From CAYTIB01 sp964437725 (GTDB taxonomy: Bacteria; UBA8248; JACPRG01; G963555815), in the NCBI GenBank assembly GCA_964437725.1, contig CAYTIB010000026.1:1-64000 (forward strand): a stretch of DNA of 64,000 nucleotides, in the 5' to 3' direction. A program made the position numbers and the translations under genes. Of the stretch, positions 1 through 9,368 are shown one piece after another; position 1 is the first letter of the stretch; every line of letters starts with the position of its first letter. The notes under the pieces are model-generated. The model ran no database searches and was not told the DNA's origin. It saw only the letters and a program-made list of their open reading frames with translations.

Positions 1-452
1 GCCTCGGGTTTGGACTGGTGGCTATTCGGGAAAACGAGGATGCAGCGTCGATTCTGGGGGTTGAAACCGCCAAGTACAAGGATTACGCCTTCGTTCTCTC
101 GGCCAAATGTCCTGCCATGGCGGGCGGCGTGTATGCGTACCGTGCTGCTTTTCTAGAACCTATCGCCGTCTTCGACGTATTGTTCTCGATCCGGGCTATC
201 GTTATGACCTTGATAGGGGGGGCCGGAACGGTTATGGGACCAATTCTTGGAGCAACTTTTATCGAGTTGATTAATGACTACTTGTGGGGTGCATTCCTTG
301 AGTTTCATAGTGCTTTCCTCGGGATTATTATGGTGCTTGTGGTTATTTTCCTCCCGAAGGGATTCTTCTCTGCATACCAAGACGTCAGAGCCAAGGGCAT
401 TCGGTTTATCGGCTCAGTTTTCCTTAAAAACGTACAACGTTATCGAGTATGA
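1..452 (+). CDS. livM: LivM-type ABC permease, C-terminal part (5' truncated by window)
   Basis: This is the C-terminal end of the inner-membrane permease of a branched-chain amino-acid-type (HAAT family) importer. The frame is open from base 3, so the gene begins outside the window; the GTG at 18 is internal. The visible part carries the LivM hallmark AIRENED close to its start, the loop that contacts the ATPase, followed by SARCPA-like and GAGTVMGPILGA segments and two or three membrane helices ending in a basic tail. Its stop codon overlaps the livG start (ATGA), which fits translational coupling. The substrate cannot be told; related importers carry amino acids, amides, urea or aromatic acids. 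Confidence 0.93.
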   Translation, partial: LGFGLVAIRENEDAASILGVETAKYKDYAFVLSAKCPAMAGGVYAYRAAFLEPIAVFDVLFSIRAIVMTLIGGAGTVMGPILGATFIELINDYLWGAFLEFHSAFLGIIMVLVVIFLPKGFFSAYQDVRAKGIRFIGSVFLKNVQRYRV

Positions 453-1216
453 GCTCAAATATTCTTTTTGAAGGACAAAATGTCACCAAAGAGTTTGGCG
501 GCCTAACGGCGGTCTCCAAAGTAGACTTTCAAGTCCATGAGGGCGAAATTCTCGGTCTGATCGGACCGAACGGGGCGGGTAAGACTACATTGGTTAACTG
601 CATCACCGGCGTTTTCCCTATTGATAGCGGGACTATGAAGTTTAAGGGCCAACCGATTCACGGGTTGCAGCCTCATCAAGTAACACGACTAGGCATTGCT
701 CGAACATTCCAGATTGTCCAGCCGTTCCCTAACCTCACTGTACTGGACAACGTGGTCATGGGGGCCTTATTCGGCAATTCGAAATCGTCGGAGAACAGCA
801 TTAGCCGGGCGAGAGATGTTGCCCTCGAGAAATTGGAGTTTGTTGGACTCGGCGATATGGCAAACCGAGAGGCATCAGGGCTTACCTTGGTCGAACGTAA
901 ACGTTTAGAACTCGCCAAATCGCTGGCCACCACCCCTGAACTACTTCTCCTTGACGAGGTCAATGCTGGATTGAACAATACGGAAACCCAGGAGGCGATT
1001 AATCTTATCCGACGGATTCGAGATCAAGGCGTAACAATTATGATTATCGAACACGTCATGCACGTTATCATGGGGTTATCGGATCGAGTGTTCGTTCTCC
1101 ATCATGGTGAAAAAATCGCCGAGGGCGACTCTAAAGCCGTCACCAGTGATGAGCAGGTTATCCGTGCATATCTGGGTGAGAAGTTCGCAGCCCGGATTGC
1201 TGAAAGCAACCGATAA
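449..1216 (+). CDS. livG: LivG-type ABC transporter ATP-binding protein
   Basis: A 255-residue cytoplasmic ATPase that drives import through the LivH/LivM permeases. Walker A is GPNGAGKTT at residues 39-47, Walker B is LLLLDEVNAGL and the H-loop is IEHVM. The signature motif is the LTLVERKRLELAKSL variant, not LSGGQ; this form occurs in LivG proteins. The C-terminal end has the usual LivG segment with VIRAYLGE. It overlaps livM by four bases and is followed after 31 bases by livF, so the three form one operon. Length is normal for the family. Confidence 0.95.
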   Translation: MSSNILFEGQNVTKEFGGLTAVSKVDFQVHEGEILGLIGPNGAGKTTLVNCITGVFPIDSGTMKFKGQPIHGLQPHQVTRLGIARTFQIVQPFPNLTVLDNVVMGALFGNSKSSENSISRARDVALEKLEFVGLGDMANREASGLTLVERKRLELAKSLATTPELLLLDEVNAGLNNTETQEAINLIRRIRDQGVTIMIIEHVMHVIMGLSDRVFVLHHGEKIAEGDSKAVTSDEQVIRAYLGEKFAARIAESNR

Positions 1217-1247
1217 GGCACTTACCACAAGATTAGAGACAATCGAA

Positions 1248-1979
1248 ATGAGCGTGGAAAACTCTTCTCCACTTCTAAAAGTCAGTGGCCTTGAGACCGG
1301 ATATGGTGATATCCAGATCCTATGGGGTATAGATCTCGAGGTCCATCAAGGAGAAATTGTTGCCATTATCGGAAGTAATGGAGCCGGCAAAACAACTTTC
1401 TTAAAGACCCTATCCGGAATTTTGACGGCAACGGGTGGTTGTATCGAATACAACGGTGAGATGATTGAGCGTGCCAAATCTGAAGAGGTTGCCGAAAAAG
1501 GAATTGCCCACGTTCCCGAAGGACGAAGGCTTTTCCCGGCTATGACCCTGGAGGAAAACCTCTTGATGGGAGCGTACGCTCGAAAAGTGACAGCCCGGAA
1601 TCTTCAGGGCGATATCGAACGGGTCTTCAAGTTCTTCCCTGCACTTGAAAGCCGGCGGAATCAACTTGCGGGAAGCCTTTCCGGAGGTGAGCAGCAGATG
1701 TGCGCCATAGCACGTGGCCTGATGGCTAGTCCTAAGCTTCTTCTGATTGATGAACTTTCTCTTGGGTTAGCGCCTCGCATAGTAGAAGAGCTCTCGGCCA
1801 TCGTTCAGGAAATAAACACTGAAGGGGTCACGGTGATATTGGTTGAACAGGACGTTCTCACAGCCTTGGAACTGGCCACTCGCGCATATGTGTTTGAAAC
1901 TGGTCGGATTTCCATGTCGGGCACTTCCCAAGAACTCATGGAAAATCCTGAGGTGAAAACGTCCTATCTCGGATTATAG
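1248..1979 (+). CDS. livF: LivF-type ABC transporter ATP-binding protein
   Basis: The second ATPase of the same importer, 243 residues from the ATG at 1248. The open frame extends upstream to 1104, but that part overlaps livG and has no family similarity, so the internal ATG before SVENSSPLL is chosen. It has Walker A GSNGAGKTT, signature LSGGEQQMCAIARGL, Walker B LLLIDELSLGLAP and H-loop ILVEQ, and ends in the typical LivF tail with SYLGL. It would pair with LivG as a heterodimer under the permease. The livH gene probably lies before this window. Confidence 0.94.
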   Translation: MSVENSSPLLKVSGLETGYGDIQILWGIDLEVHQGEIVAIIGSNGAGKTTFLKTLSGILTATGGCIEYNGEMIERAKSEEVAEKGIAHVPEGRRLFPAMTLEENLLMGAYARKVTARNLQGDIERVFKFFPALESRRNQLAGSLSGGEQQMCAIARGLMASPKLLLIDELSLGLAPRIVEELSAIVQEINTEGVTVILVEQDVLTALELATRAYVFETGRISMSGTSQELMENPEVKTSYLGL

Positions 1980-2042
1980 GGATAAGCTGAGGAAGCAACT
2001 AAGGGAAGAACGATTTTCGTCCCCTCGAATTTTCCCATGCCG

Positions 2043-2072
2043 TTGAAACACAAAAACTTCTTCTGATATTAT
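2043..2072 (+). promoter_or_regulatory. Candidate sigma70-type promoter before the molybdenum hydroxylase gene
   Basis: TTGAAA at 2043-2048 and TATTAT at 2067-2072 are separated by 18 bases, a near-consensus arrangement. It lies in the 170-base gap between livF and the gene at 2150, so the hydroxylase gene may be transcribed separately from the importer genes. Called from sequence only. Confidence 0.45.
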
Positions 2073-2149
2073 TAAAGAATTCAGCGTATTTGTTTAGGTA
2101 CCGCAAATCATCCCAAGTGCTTTAAGCACTGCCAAGGGGAGGTTCGCCA

Positions 2150-4468
2150 ATGAAGTCTTTGACTGTAATAGGAAAAGGAGTTCCCCGGGTTGATGCCCCA
2201 GCAAAAGCTACCGGTGGAACAGAGTTCCTATCTGACATCGAACTTCCCGGGACGCTTCACGGCAGGATTCTACGTAGCCCACACCCACACGCACGCATCC
2301 TGAGTCTCGACTCCTCAAAAGCCGAGATGGCCAAGGGAGTCCGTGCTGTCATAACTGCGGAAGACACGCCCAAAATTCCCTTCAGTTTCGCCCCACCACA
2401 GGCCGATAAGCTTCCACTTTGCCACGGCACTGTCCGATTCACTGGTGATGAGGTAGCCGCCATAGCGGCTGAGACCGAAGAGCAAGCGGAAGAGGCGCTT
2501 TCTCTGATCCAGGTGGAATATGAAATGCTCTCGGCAGTTTTCGACCCGAGGGAAGCCATCCGGGAAGGGGCACCCATTATTCATGAAGGCAAAGAACAGA
2601 ATATTGCTTTTTCTCTTAATAAAACCTTTGGAGATCCAGAAAAGGGATTCGCCGAAGCTGCTCACATTGTTGAAGATTCCTACGTCACCCAAAGGGCCGC
2701 TCATTGCACGCTGGAAACTCGTGGCTGTATCGCCCGGTGGGATAGAGCGGGCAACAACTCCCGCTTGACTCTCTGGGCCTCTACCCAATCACCGCACACC
2801 CTGAAGGAAGAAGTTGCCCGGACTCTCGATATTGAACCCAAGCGGATCCAAGTCATAAAACCCGCCACCGGGGGGGCCTTCGGCAATCGGATGGTGATGG
2901 ATATGGGATTACCCGTGGCTGCCATACTGGCAAAGAAAACAGGCCGACCCGTTAAGGTTGCCAACACCCGAACCGATGAGTTCCTAATCTCTCGGACCCG
3001 CTATCCGTACCACATCGACTTGAAAACGGGAGTTCGCGCCGACGGTCGGTTGACATCCCGTTCCGTTCAAATCTATGTAGACAGCGGTGCTTATACGGAC
3101 AAGGGGAGTGCAACCCTCAGCTTTGCGGGCTCCATGTTCGCAGTTCTTTATAACGTTCCAAATATCCAGTACGATGGATATATCGTATATACCAATCGTC
3201 AACCGGGAACAGCCTTTCGAGGCTTCGGAAATCCGCAACTTACCTTTGCCGCCGAATCTCAGATGGACCGTATCGCTCATATTCTAGACATGGACCCGTT
3301 GGAGCTACGCCGTGTGAACGCCAACCGGGCAGGAGAAACCAGTCCATCTGGTGTCGTCCTGCCTGAATGTCAGTTGGAGCGATGTTTGGATATAGTAGCC
3401 GATTCGGCAAAGTGGAAAAAATCCCGTTCACAACGTGACCAAAATGGGGACGAAAAGGGCCGCTTTCGTCTGGGTATGGGCCTGGCCGTCATGATGCACT
3501 CGGGTGCTGGTTCACGCTACTATGGTTACAATTCGGCGGGCACCTTCATCAACATTGCACGGGACGGCCAAGTATTTTTGAATACCCCAGCTAATGACAC
3601 AGGACAGGGTGCCCTTACGATCATGGCTCAAATTGCCGCCGAGGAGCTCGGTGTTCGCATGGAAGACATTGTGATCGTCGCCGATGATACTGACGTTGTG
3701 CCTTACGACCTCGGTAATTACGGGAGTCGGAGTACCTGGGTATGCGGACAAGCAGCTAAGGCGGCTGGGGAGGAAGGACGGCGTCAGATCTTTGAGGCTG
3801 TTGCGGATGAGTGGGAGGTCTCCGTGGATGATCTTCAGGCCAGAGATTCGGAAGTTTATGTCTCTGCTCACCCTGAAAAAAAGATGACCTTCGCAGATGC
3901 CGCTTCACTTCTTTATGATAAAAAGGGAGTCCCGATTACGATCGAAGGACGGTTCGAGGATGTAGAAGCGGCTGGACACGTGGATTGGAGTAATCAAATT
4001 CCTACATACTCGACGGGATGTCACCTTGTCGAAGTAAGAGTGGACACGGAAACCGGTAACGTGGAAATCCTGCGATTTTTGGCCGCTCATGACGTAGGCC
4101 GCGCAGTAAACCACCGAAGTGTTGAGGGCCAAATTGAAGGGTCCATCGCCCAAGGGTTGGGATTCGCACTTTTTGAAGAACTAGCTCAAGATGGTGGCTC
4201 ATCTGTGAACCCGTCATTCATTGATTACAAAATTCCGTGCGCTTTGGATATGCCCATCCCAAATACGTTTGTGGTCGAGAACGAAGATGCCGAAGGACGA
4301 CCACTCTACGGGGCTAAGGGCGTTGGCGAACCTGGGCTTGTTCCAACTGCGGCAGCCGTAGCCAATGCGATTGCTGATGCCACCGGTGTTCGTCTTCACG
4401 AACTACCAATGAATCCTGAGCGCGTTTACGAAGCATTAAGTAAAACTGAAGTTGATCTAAAAATTTAA
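2150..4468 (+). CDS. Xanthine dehydrogenase/CoxL-family molybdopterin large subunit (copy 1)
   Basis: A 772-residue catalytic subunit of a molybdenum hydroxylase, which inserts oxygen from water into a carbon centre. The N-terminal domain (about 1-120, RVDAPAKATGG then LHGRILRSPHPHARI) is the conserved a/b hammerhead; the rest binds the Mo-pterin cofactor. Motifs seen are GGAFGNRM, AFRGFGNPQ and, near the end, GAKGVGEPG with the catalytic Glu. True CO dehydrogenases carry AYRCSFR in place of the FRGFG loop, so CO is unlikely as substrate. The Glu of classical xanthine dehydrogenase GGGFGGKE is also absent, arguing against a plain purine hydroxylase. It sits between livF and the solute-binding protein, suggesting it acts on the imported compound. 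No small subunits adjoin it; those at 13117 and 16535 may serve it. Confidence 0.9.
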   Translation: MKSLTVIGKGVPRVDAPAKATGGTEFLSDIELPGTLHGRILRSPHPHARILSLDSSKAEMAKGVRAVITAEDTPKIPFSFAPPQADKLPLCHGTVRFTGDEVAAIAAETEEQAEEALSLIQVEYEMLSAVFDPREAIREGAPIIHEGKEQNIAFSLNKTFGDPEKGFAEAAHIVEDSYVTQRAAHCTLETRGCIARWDRAGNNSRLTLWASTQSPHTLKEEVARTLDIEPKRIQVIKPATGGAFGNRMVMDMGLPVAAILAKKTGRPVKVANTRTDEFLISRTRYPYHIDLKTGVRADGRLTSRSVQIYVDSGAYTDKGSATLSFAGSMFAVLYNVPNIQYDGYIVYTNRQPGTAFRGFGNPQLTFAAESQMDRIAHILDMDPLELRRVNANRAGETSPSGVVLPECQLERCLDIVADSAKWKKSRSQRDQNGDEKGRFRLGMGLAVMMHSGAGSRYYGYNSAGTFINIARDGQVFLNTPANDTGQGALTIMAQIAAEELGVRMEDIVIVADDTDVVPYDLGNYGSRSTWVCGQAAKAAGEEGRRQIFEAVADEWEVSVDDLQARDSEVYVSAHPEKKMTFADAASLLYDKKGVPITIEGRFEDVEAAGHVDWSNQIPTYSTGCHLVEVRVDTETGNVEILRFLAAHDVGRAVNHRSVEGQIEGSIAQGLGFALFEELAQDGGSSVNPSFIDYKIPCALDMPIPNTFVVENEDAEGRPLYGAKGVGEPGLVPTAAAVANAIADATGVRLHELPMNPERVYEALSKTEVDLKI

Positions 4469-4471
4469 AAA

Positions 4472-4493
4472 GGGTGGGGCGGGACCCTCACCC
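4472..4493 (+). terminator. GC-rich hairpin between hydroxylase and binding-protein genes
   Basis: GGGTGGGG and CCCTCACCC arms pair over eight base pairs with one bulged T and a five-base loop. It begins four bases after the upstream stop codon and is not followed by a clear T-run. It could be a weak terminator or an mRNA-stabilising stem that sets different levels for the binding protein. Confidence 0.4.
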
Positions 4494-4559
4494 ATCCCTT
4501 TGTTAAAGAAAAGAGGGTATACTATGTCAACATTCTCAATCACTGAGGGAGGGTTTCAC

Positions 4560-5777
4560 ATGAGTATATTCAGGAAGTTTTTTGGCGTGGTTCTGGCGCT
4601 GGCCCTAGTCACCGCTGGAGTTTTCTCTTTAGGTATGCCGGCCGAAGCAAAGGATGTACTTAAAATTGGCGCCGCCTTACCCATTACTGGACCCCTAGCT
4701 ACAGAAGGGAAGAAACAGCAAACAGGGTACAACCTTTGGAGAGACTTGGTGAACGGCCAAGGCGGGATCGATGTCGGTGGCAAAAAGATGAAAGTGAAAA
4801 TGGTTTATTATGATTACGAGAGTAAGACACCGACTGCCACCAAGCTTTACGAGCGGCTCATCACAAAAGATAAAGTAGACCTACTCTTTGGACCATTCGG
4901 TAGTGGGGCGACAGCCTCCGTAGCCTCTATGACGGAACGCTATGAGATGCCCATGATCGCTCCAACAGCCAGCTCTGCCAAATTGTACGCACGCGGCTAT
5001 ACGTATTTATTTGGTCTGCTTGTGCCAAACGACTTTCCAGCCGGTAGTTTCTTTGACCTCGTCATGGCACAAAAACCTAAGCCTAAAACTATGGCCTTCG
5101 TTACCCGAAACGATTTCTTCCCAAAGGTCATTACAAAAGTTTTCCAGGGCGTTGCAAAGAAGCGTGGTCTCAAAGAGGTTCATTACGACAGGTTCCCGAA
5201 GGACGCGAAAGATATGTCCACTTGGCTAACGGTAGTCAAGGGAAAAAATCCTGATGTCCTCATGGTAGCTGGCTACCTAGGTGACCTGATTCTGGCAAGC
5301 AAGCAAGCCAAAGAGTTGGGCGTGAATCCTAAGGCCATCTTCATGACCGCCGGACCGGTTTATTCACAATTCACAGAAGCACTGGGGAAAACGGCCGAAG
5401 GCATTACGACAGCCTCCTGGTGGGCAGACACTTTGGCTTACAAGGGACCCATCATCGGAACCCCTGGTGATTTTAGTAAGATGTGGACAAAAAGAGCCGG
5501 GACAGAGGCTGACTATGTCTCTGCGGCCTCAGCAGCCAGTGGCGTTGTCTATCAACTGGCGCTTAAAAAGGCCGGAAGTCTCGATAAGAAGAAAATCCGT
5601 AGCGCTTTAAAGAACATGGACGAAATGACATTCTACGGACGAATCAAATTTAACAAGAATGGACAGAACATCGGTAGTGTTGTGCCAGTAATTCAGATCC
5701 AGGGCGGCAAACGTCTACCCGTTTCCCCCAAGAATATGGCTGAGGGCACCTACCAATATCCGAAGCCAAAGTTTTAA
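4560..5777 (+). CDS. Periplasmic amino-acid/amide ABC transporter substrate-binding protein
   Basis: A 405-residue type-1 periplasmic binding protein of the LivK/HAAT family that delivers solute to the LivHM-GF importer. The frame opens at 4500, but the ATG at 4560 follows a strong GAGGGAGGG ribosome site and begins a classical signal peptide (basic FRK, hydrophobic core, cleavage after PAEA at about residue 30). The mature protein begins with KIGAALPITGPLA and has the family GPFGSGAT segment. Its place after livMGF supports the same transport system. A strong hairpin follows the gene. The ligand is not evident. Confidence 0.93.
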   Translation: MSIFRKFFGVVLALALVTAGVFSLGMPAEAKDVLKIGAALPITGPLATEGKKQQTGYNLWRDLVNGQGGIDVGGKKMKVKMVYYDYESKTPTATKLYERLITKDKVDLLFGPFGSGATASVASMTERYEMPMIAPTASSAKLYARGYTYLFGLLVPNDFPAGSFFDLVMAQKPKPKTMAFVTRNDFFPKVITKVFQGVAKKRGLKEVHYDRFPKDAKDMSTWLTVVKGKNPDVLMVAGYLGDLILASKQAKELGVNPKAIFMTAGPVYSQFTEALGKTAEGITTASWWADTLAYKGPIIGTPGDFSKMWTKRAGTEADYVSAASAASGVVYQLALKKAGSLDKKKIRSALKNMDEMTFYGRIKFNKNGQNIGSVVPVIQIQGGKRLPVSPKNMAEGTYQYPKPKF

Positions 5778-5790
5778 TTTCGCCTGACTG

Positions 5791-5824
5791 TTTTGCCCCC
5801 GCCTCTTACCGGGCGGGGGCAAAA
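5791..5824 (+). terminator. Strong hairpin, likely terminator of the liv/hydroxylase region
   Basis: A perfect 13-base-pair stem (arms 5791-5803 and 5812-5824, TTTTGCCCCCGCC pairing with its complement) closes an eight-base loop. It lies 13 bases after the binding-protein stop. No long T-run follows on either strand, but the stem is A/T-tipped and very stable, so termination is the simplest reading. Confidence 0.7.
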
Positions 5825-6067
5825 CACAATTTTGTCTCTTGCTATGTACTGGGCGTGAAGGGTCACCGCGTTTCTCTTCGCTACCACGGTTGCGGAGCAC
5901 CCTTACGAGAGCTTCCAACCTATAAGGAAACCTGATTGCCCCAAATAGTTCCCCCCTTCCAAATCTAAACGATCGCTGCTCTTGTAGATCTGACCGATCG
6001 GGTGGATTTCTAAAATACAAACAAATCATGAGTTTGCTTATCCGTTACAGGCCGGGGAGGATTACCT

Positions 6068-6907
6068 ATGACTACCATCCGTCTGCTAGACGAGGAAGAA
6101 ATCCGTCAATCCAACGCAAACACTGTAGAACAAATTGTTGCCGCCGAAAAATCCCGATGGGGGATACCCAGCCTTGCGAACATTTGGCGCTGTATGGGGC
6201 ATGTTCCAGCTTACCTTGACACTACCTGGAAAAAAGCCAAGTCTGTCCGCCAACCTGGACATTTAAGTAACGTGCAAAGAGAGATGGTCGCCTCAGCAGT
6301 CTCCTCTGCAAACGGATGCCGGTACTGAACAGACTCACATGTGGCCGCCGTGATGCGGATGGGGAAAAATGAGAAAGCCGTAACAGAATTACTCTCCATA
6401 GTGGATTTAGTTTCTGGCTTATCCAAAGCCGCTTTCGGTGCAGGAATTTTTGCTCCTGAGGAAGAAGGCGAGACACCCAAAGGAATGCTCTTAGGCCTAG
6501 TTGAAGAAAATCATGCGAAGGGGAAATTAGGAAAAATTTTTGGGGAAATTCGTAATAGGGAGCAAGAACGACTTGGGAGGAAAACCGTTCCGCTATTCTG
6601 GCGTGCAATTGCTCATCGCCCTTTGTATTTAGAGGCTACGTGGACACGCTCGAGGATTCTGCTATCAGAGGGGGAACTCAGTTTAAAAGAGAAAGAGATC
6701 ATCGGCTATGCAATCTCCGCAAACGTTGGTAGCCATTACTTTGCCAATGAGCACGTAATCGCACTACGCCGGTTGGGTATGGACGATGCCGCGCTAGTAG
6801 AAGTTTTAGCGGTGGTGGATTATTTCGAAGGGCTAAACAAGCTCAGCGAGGGGATGGATATCCATTCCGATATAGCACCATATCAAGAGTATGAAGGAAA
6901 CACATGA
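6068..6907 (+). CDS. Two-domain carboxymuconolactone decarboxylase/AhpD-like selenoprotein (UGA at 6326-6328 read as Sec)
   Basis: Two open segments in the same frame, 6068-6325 and 6329-6907, are separated by one TGA. Read through, they give 279 residues holding two tandem CMD/AhpD-type domains. The first has NGCRY-U-TDSH with Sec87 exactly where family members have the second Cys of CxxC followed by a conserved His. The second domain aligns with it (SHYFANEHVIALRRLG against CRYU-TDSHVAAVMRMG) but has lost both Cys, with Ser222 and Phe225 in their places. A strong GGGGAGG site precedes the ATG. A small stem-loop lies 17 bases after the UGA. AhpD-like proteins are thiol reductases or peroxidases; AhpD-like selenoproteins are known from marine metagenomes. 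The physiological substrate is unknown. A pseudogene is less likely because both parts stay open and conserved. Confidence 0.88.
6345..6358 (+). promoter_or_regulatory. Candidate bacterial SECIS hairpin of the AhpD-like selenoprotein
   Basis: CCGC (6345-6348) pairs with GCGG (6355-6358) around the loop CGTGAT, which starts 21 bases after the UGA. Bacterial SECIS loops usually lie about 16-37 bases downstream and contain G, as here. CTCA (6334-6337) and TGAG (6370-6373) could form an outer stem. The apical stem is short, so this is a moderate-confidence call resting mainly on position. Confidence 0.55.
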
Positions 6908-7013
6908 ACCACTGCGGAAACTAGCTTCGCGGCCTCTAACGAATTCAACACGTTGGGATTGATATGGAACACGGATAACCCAGGAAAACAAAGCTCTCCT
7001 TCCGGGAAATCAG

Positions 7014-8111
7014 ATGTCGGAATCGATGAAAATCCTCCAGATTTGGGAAGAACTACTCGACTGGTACGATCGTGAGAAACGCGATCTTCCCTGGCGGCGA
7101 ACGCGTGATCCATACCAAATCTGGGTTTCCGAAGTCATGCTTCAACAAACGCGCGTCGATACTGTTCTTCCGTATTACCAAGCCTTCCTAACAAGATTCC
7201 CTGACGTAAATACCCTCGCCCGCTCCCGCCTTCAAAGTGTTCTAAAGATATGGGAAGGTCTTGGCTACTACGGTCGCGCACGTAATCTTCACAAAGCGGC
7301 AAAATTAATCGTTAAGGAATACGGGGGATGCCTGCCAGACAGTCCAAAGGCACTCCACCAACTACCCGGTCTTGGCACCTATAGCGTAGGAGCTATTGGA
7401 AGCATCGCATACAACATCCCTCTTCCCGCCGTGGATGGCAATGCTCACCGTGTTCTCTCCCGTTTATTCGAGATCCAAGGCAATTCTGGTACCCACGAAG
7501 CCCGCCGAAAAGTTGACGCCCTGGCCAAATTACTTGTGTCCAAGGGCGATCCACCTCGTCCGGGAGATACCAACCAGGCTTTGATGGATATGGGAGCCCG
7601 AATATGCCTGCCGCGGAAACCAAAGTGCACAGACTGTCCTCTCCAATTAGAATGCGCCGCTCACCTAACCGGACAGGAAGAATCAATCACAGGTTCTAAG
7701 AGAAAGTCGACTCCGATAGCGGTAACAGTGAGATGTGTCTGGGCAAAAAAAAAGGGACACGTTCTCATGGCACAGAACCCAAGCAACGGTCTGTTCGGAG
7801 GGCTCTGGGAACTTCCTGGCGTGGAGCACAAGAAAAATTTGTCGTTTGAGACAAGTCTTTCAACACAACTCATCGGGCGCACAGGATTGCGGATTACTCT
7901 TGGGGCGATGCTAGAAAGAATTACTGTCAGATTGACGCACCGCCGTATTACCTACCAAATTTTTGAAGCAAAAAAAATACAACTAGTCAAACAGAAGAAA
8001 AAAAATCCCGGTGCTTACGCTTTAATACGCTGGTTCAAGCTTGAAAAACTAGATCAACTCCCACTTCCCAGTGCTCAGCAACGAATCCTGAAAGCCCTTT
8101 TACGTCACTGA
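7014..8111 (+). CDS. mutY: MutY, A/G-specific adenine DNA glycosylase
   Basis: A 365-residue base-excision repair enzyme that removes adenine paired with 8-oxoguanine. The N-terminal helix-hairpin-helix domain has VMLQQTRV with Glu40 before it, the LPGLGTYSVGAI hairpin near 117-128, and catalytic Asp141 in AVDGNAHRV. The 4Fe-4S loop is complete (Cys198, 205, 208, 214; C-x6-C-x2-C-x5-C). The C-terminal third (from about 230, with GLWELPG) is the NUDIX-like 8-oxoguanine recognition domain. The start ATG follows a GGGAAA site. It stands alone 106 bases after the selenoprotein gene; both relate to oxidative damage, but co-transcription is not shown. Confidence 0.95.
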   Translation: MSESMKILQIWEELLDWYDREKRDLPWRRTRDPYQIWVSEVMLQQTRVDTVLPYYQAFLTRFPDVNTLARSRLQSVLKIWEGLGYYGRARNLHKAAKLIVKEYGGCLPDSPKALHQLPGLGTYSVGAIGSIAYNIPLPAVDGNAHRVLSRLFEIQGNSGTHEARRKVDALAKLLVSKGDPPRPGDTNQALMDMGARICLPRKPKCTDCPLQLECAAHLTGQEESITGSKRKSTPIAVTVRCVWAKKKGHVLMAQNPSNGLFGGLWELPGVEHKKNLSFETSLSTQLIGRTGLRITLGAMLERITVRLTHRRITYQIFEAKKIQLVKQKKKNPGAYALIRWFKLEKLDQLPLPSAQQRILKALLRH

Positions 8112-8198
8112 CTAAGACCTACTTCACCTTACTTTAAACTCATAAACAAAAATAGTTTGGTACCTCAAGAAGCAATCTAAGTGGTTGCACGGTAAATA

Positions 8199-9233
8199 CT
8201 ATTTTTCCTGCACTTTGTTTCTCTTGAAATTGGATGAAAAGAGATCAACCATCGATATTTGGGTCCGAGAAAACAGGAAAAGTCCGATTGAAATAAAAAA
8301 GATCTCGCGAAACCGACGCAAGATGCTGTATGAAAGTGCAGAAGAGCCGGAAAACCCATAGGCCGCAAATAAAAGAACATTCCCACCCTCTGAGGTTCCA
8401 AGACCACCCGGGATGAAAATCATAGTTCCCTTAATCATGGCCGCAAGAGATTCAATGGCAAAGGCTGTCCCCCAGTCAACAGGAATTCCTAAAATAAAAA
8501 GAATGAAATACGTCTCGACAACACCCATGACCCACCCAATGAAATGAAACAGGAACCCTAAAGTCAGATCTTTTGGATTCTCCCGGTAATACTTTGAAAG
8601 ACTCTCATCCAGCTTTCTCGTCCAGTCCTCCAGTTGATTGACAAATTGCCCTCTAAGCCCCAATCGGCGAACAAATCGAACGATTGCGGCAAACATGCCC
8701 ATCCGCTGGAAAAAAACTAGTAGCACGCAAACAATGAGAAAAGCAACCACCGCCCACGTGAGGGCACTGATTAAAAGTGAACTGGTCCCAATATGGATAA
8801 TCGCAATAATGAGACCAATCAGAACAAAAAGAGCCTCAGAGATGGTAACCAGCGTCCTGGCCACGATCACCGACGACGCCCCGTCAACCCCCTTGACCCC
8901 ATAGTGTTCCAATAGCAACATCTTCAGAGGCTCCCCACCAAAGTATGCCGTGGGGGTGATGGTATTCATCGATTCACCAATCAACCGAACACAATAAAGA
9001 CGTTTTAGACTAACGACAGGCTTTATTAAAAAAGAATACCGCCACCCGACTGTGTCGAAAGCGTAGGCGATCGCATAAGGAAGAATTATGATAGGGAAAT
9101 AAGCACCTGCTCTGTTGAGTTCTTTCCAGATTTTCCCTGCGTCAAGGGTATAAACCAGTGCCCCGAAAAAGACCAAACCTGCCGTCAAAAACACCAAACT
9201 AACCCATCGTCCAATTTTTACTCTATCGACCAT
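8199..9233 (-). CDS. Lysylphosphatidylglycerol synthase/HpnL-type flippase-like membrane protein
   Basis: A 344-residue inner-membrane protein of the flippase-like (UPF0104, LPG-synthase transmembrane) family with about eight hydrophobic segments. Typical features are the AYFGGEPLKMLLL segment near residue 100, followed by ARTL, and the FIPGGLGTSEGG loop near 280. Members include HpnL, linked to hopanoid export, and the membrane half of MprF. There is no lysyl-transferase domain, so a lipid-translocating role is the usual inference. It is divergent from the lipid head-group-type fusion enzyme at 9369 with 135 bases between, which suggests a shared lipid pathway. The ATG follows a GGAGAG site. 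Confidence 0.8.
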   Translation of the reverse strand: MVDRVKIGRWVSLVFLTAGLVFFGALVYTLDAGKIWKELNRAGAYFPIIILPYAIAYAFDTVGWRYSFLIKPVVSLKRLYCVRLIGESMNTITPTAYFGGEPLKMLLLEHYGVKGVDGASSVIVARTLVTISEALFVLIGLIIAIIHIGTSSLLISALTWAVVAFLIVCVLLVFFQRMGMFAAIVRFVRRLGLRGQFVNQLEDWTRKLDESLSKYYRENPKDLTLGFLFHFIGWVMGVVETYFILFILGIPVDWGTAFAIESLAAMIKGTMIFIPGGLGTSEGGNVLLFAAYGFSGSSALSYSILRRFREIFFISIGLFLFSRTQISMVDLFSSNFKRNKVQEK

Positions 9234-9368
9234 AAACTCTCCGGAGGGACAAAATCAAAAAATCGAGTTGTTCACTCAATACACAATCCATGAAAACGTT
9301 TGCTACAATATCACAGCTATTGGGGCCATACTCTTGAAGTTAAATTTCTTTGAATTAAGGTAGCTAAT

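Noticed and set aside
6341..6907. A separate 188-residue CMD protein starting at GTG 6341
   Set aside because: It lacks a ribosome site, starts inside the CMD helix after the active-site motif and is in frame with 6068-6325, so it is the second part of the selenoprotein.
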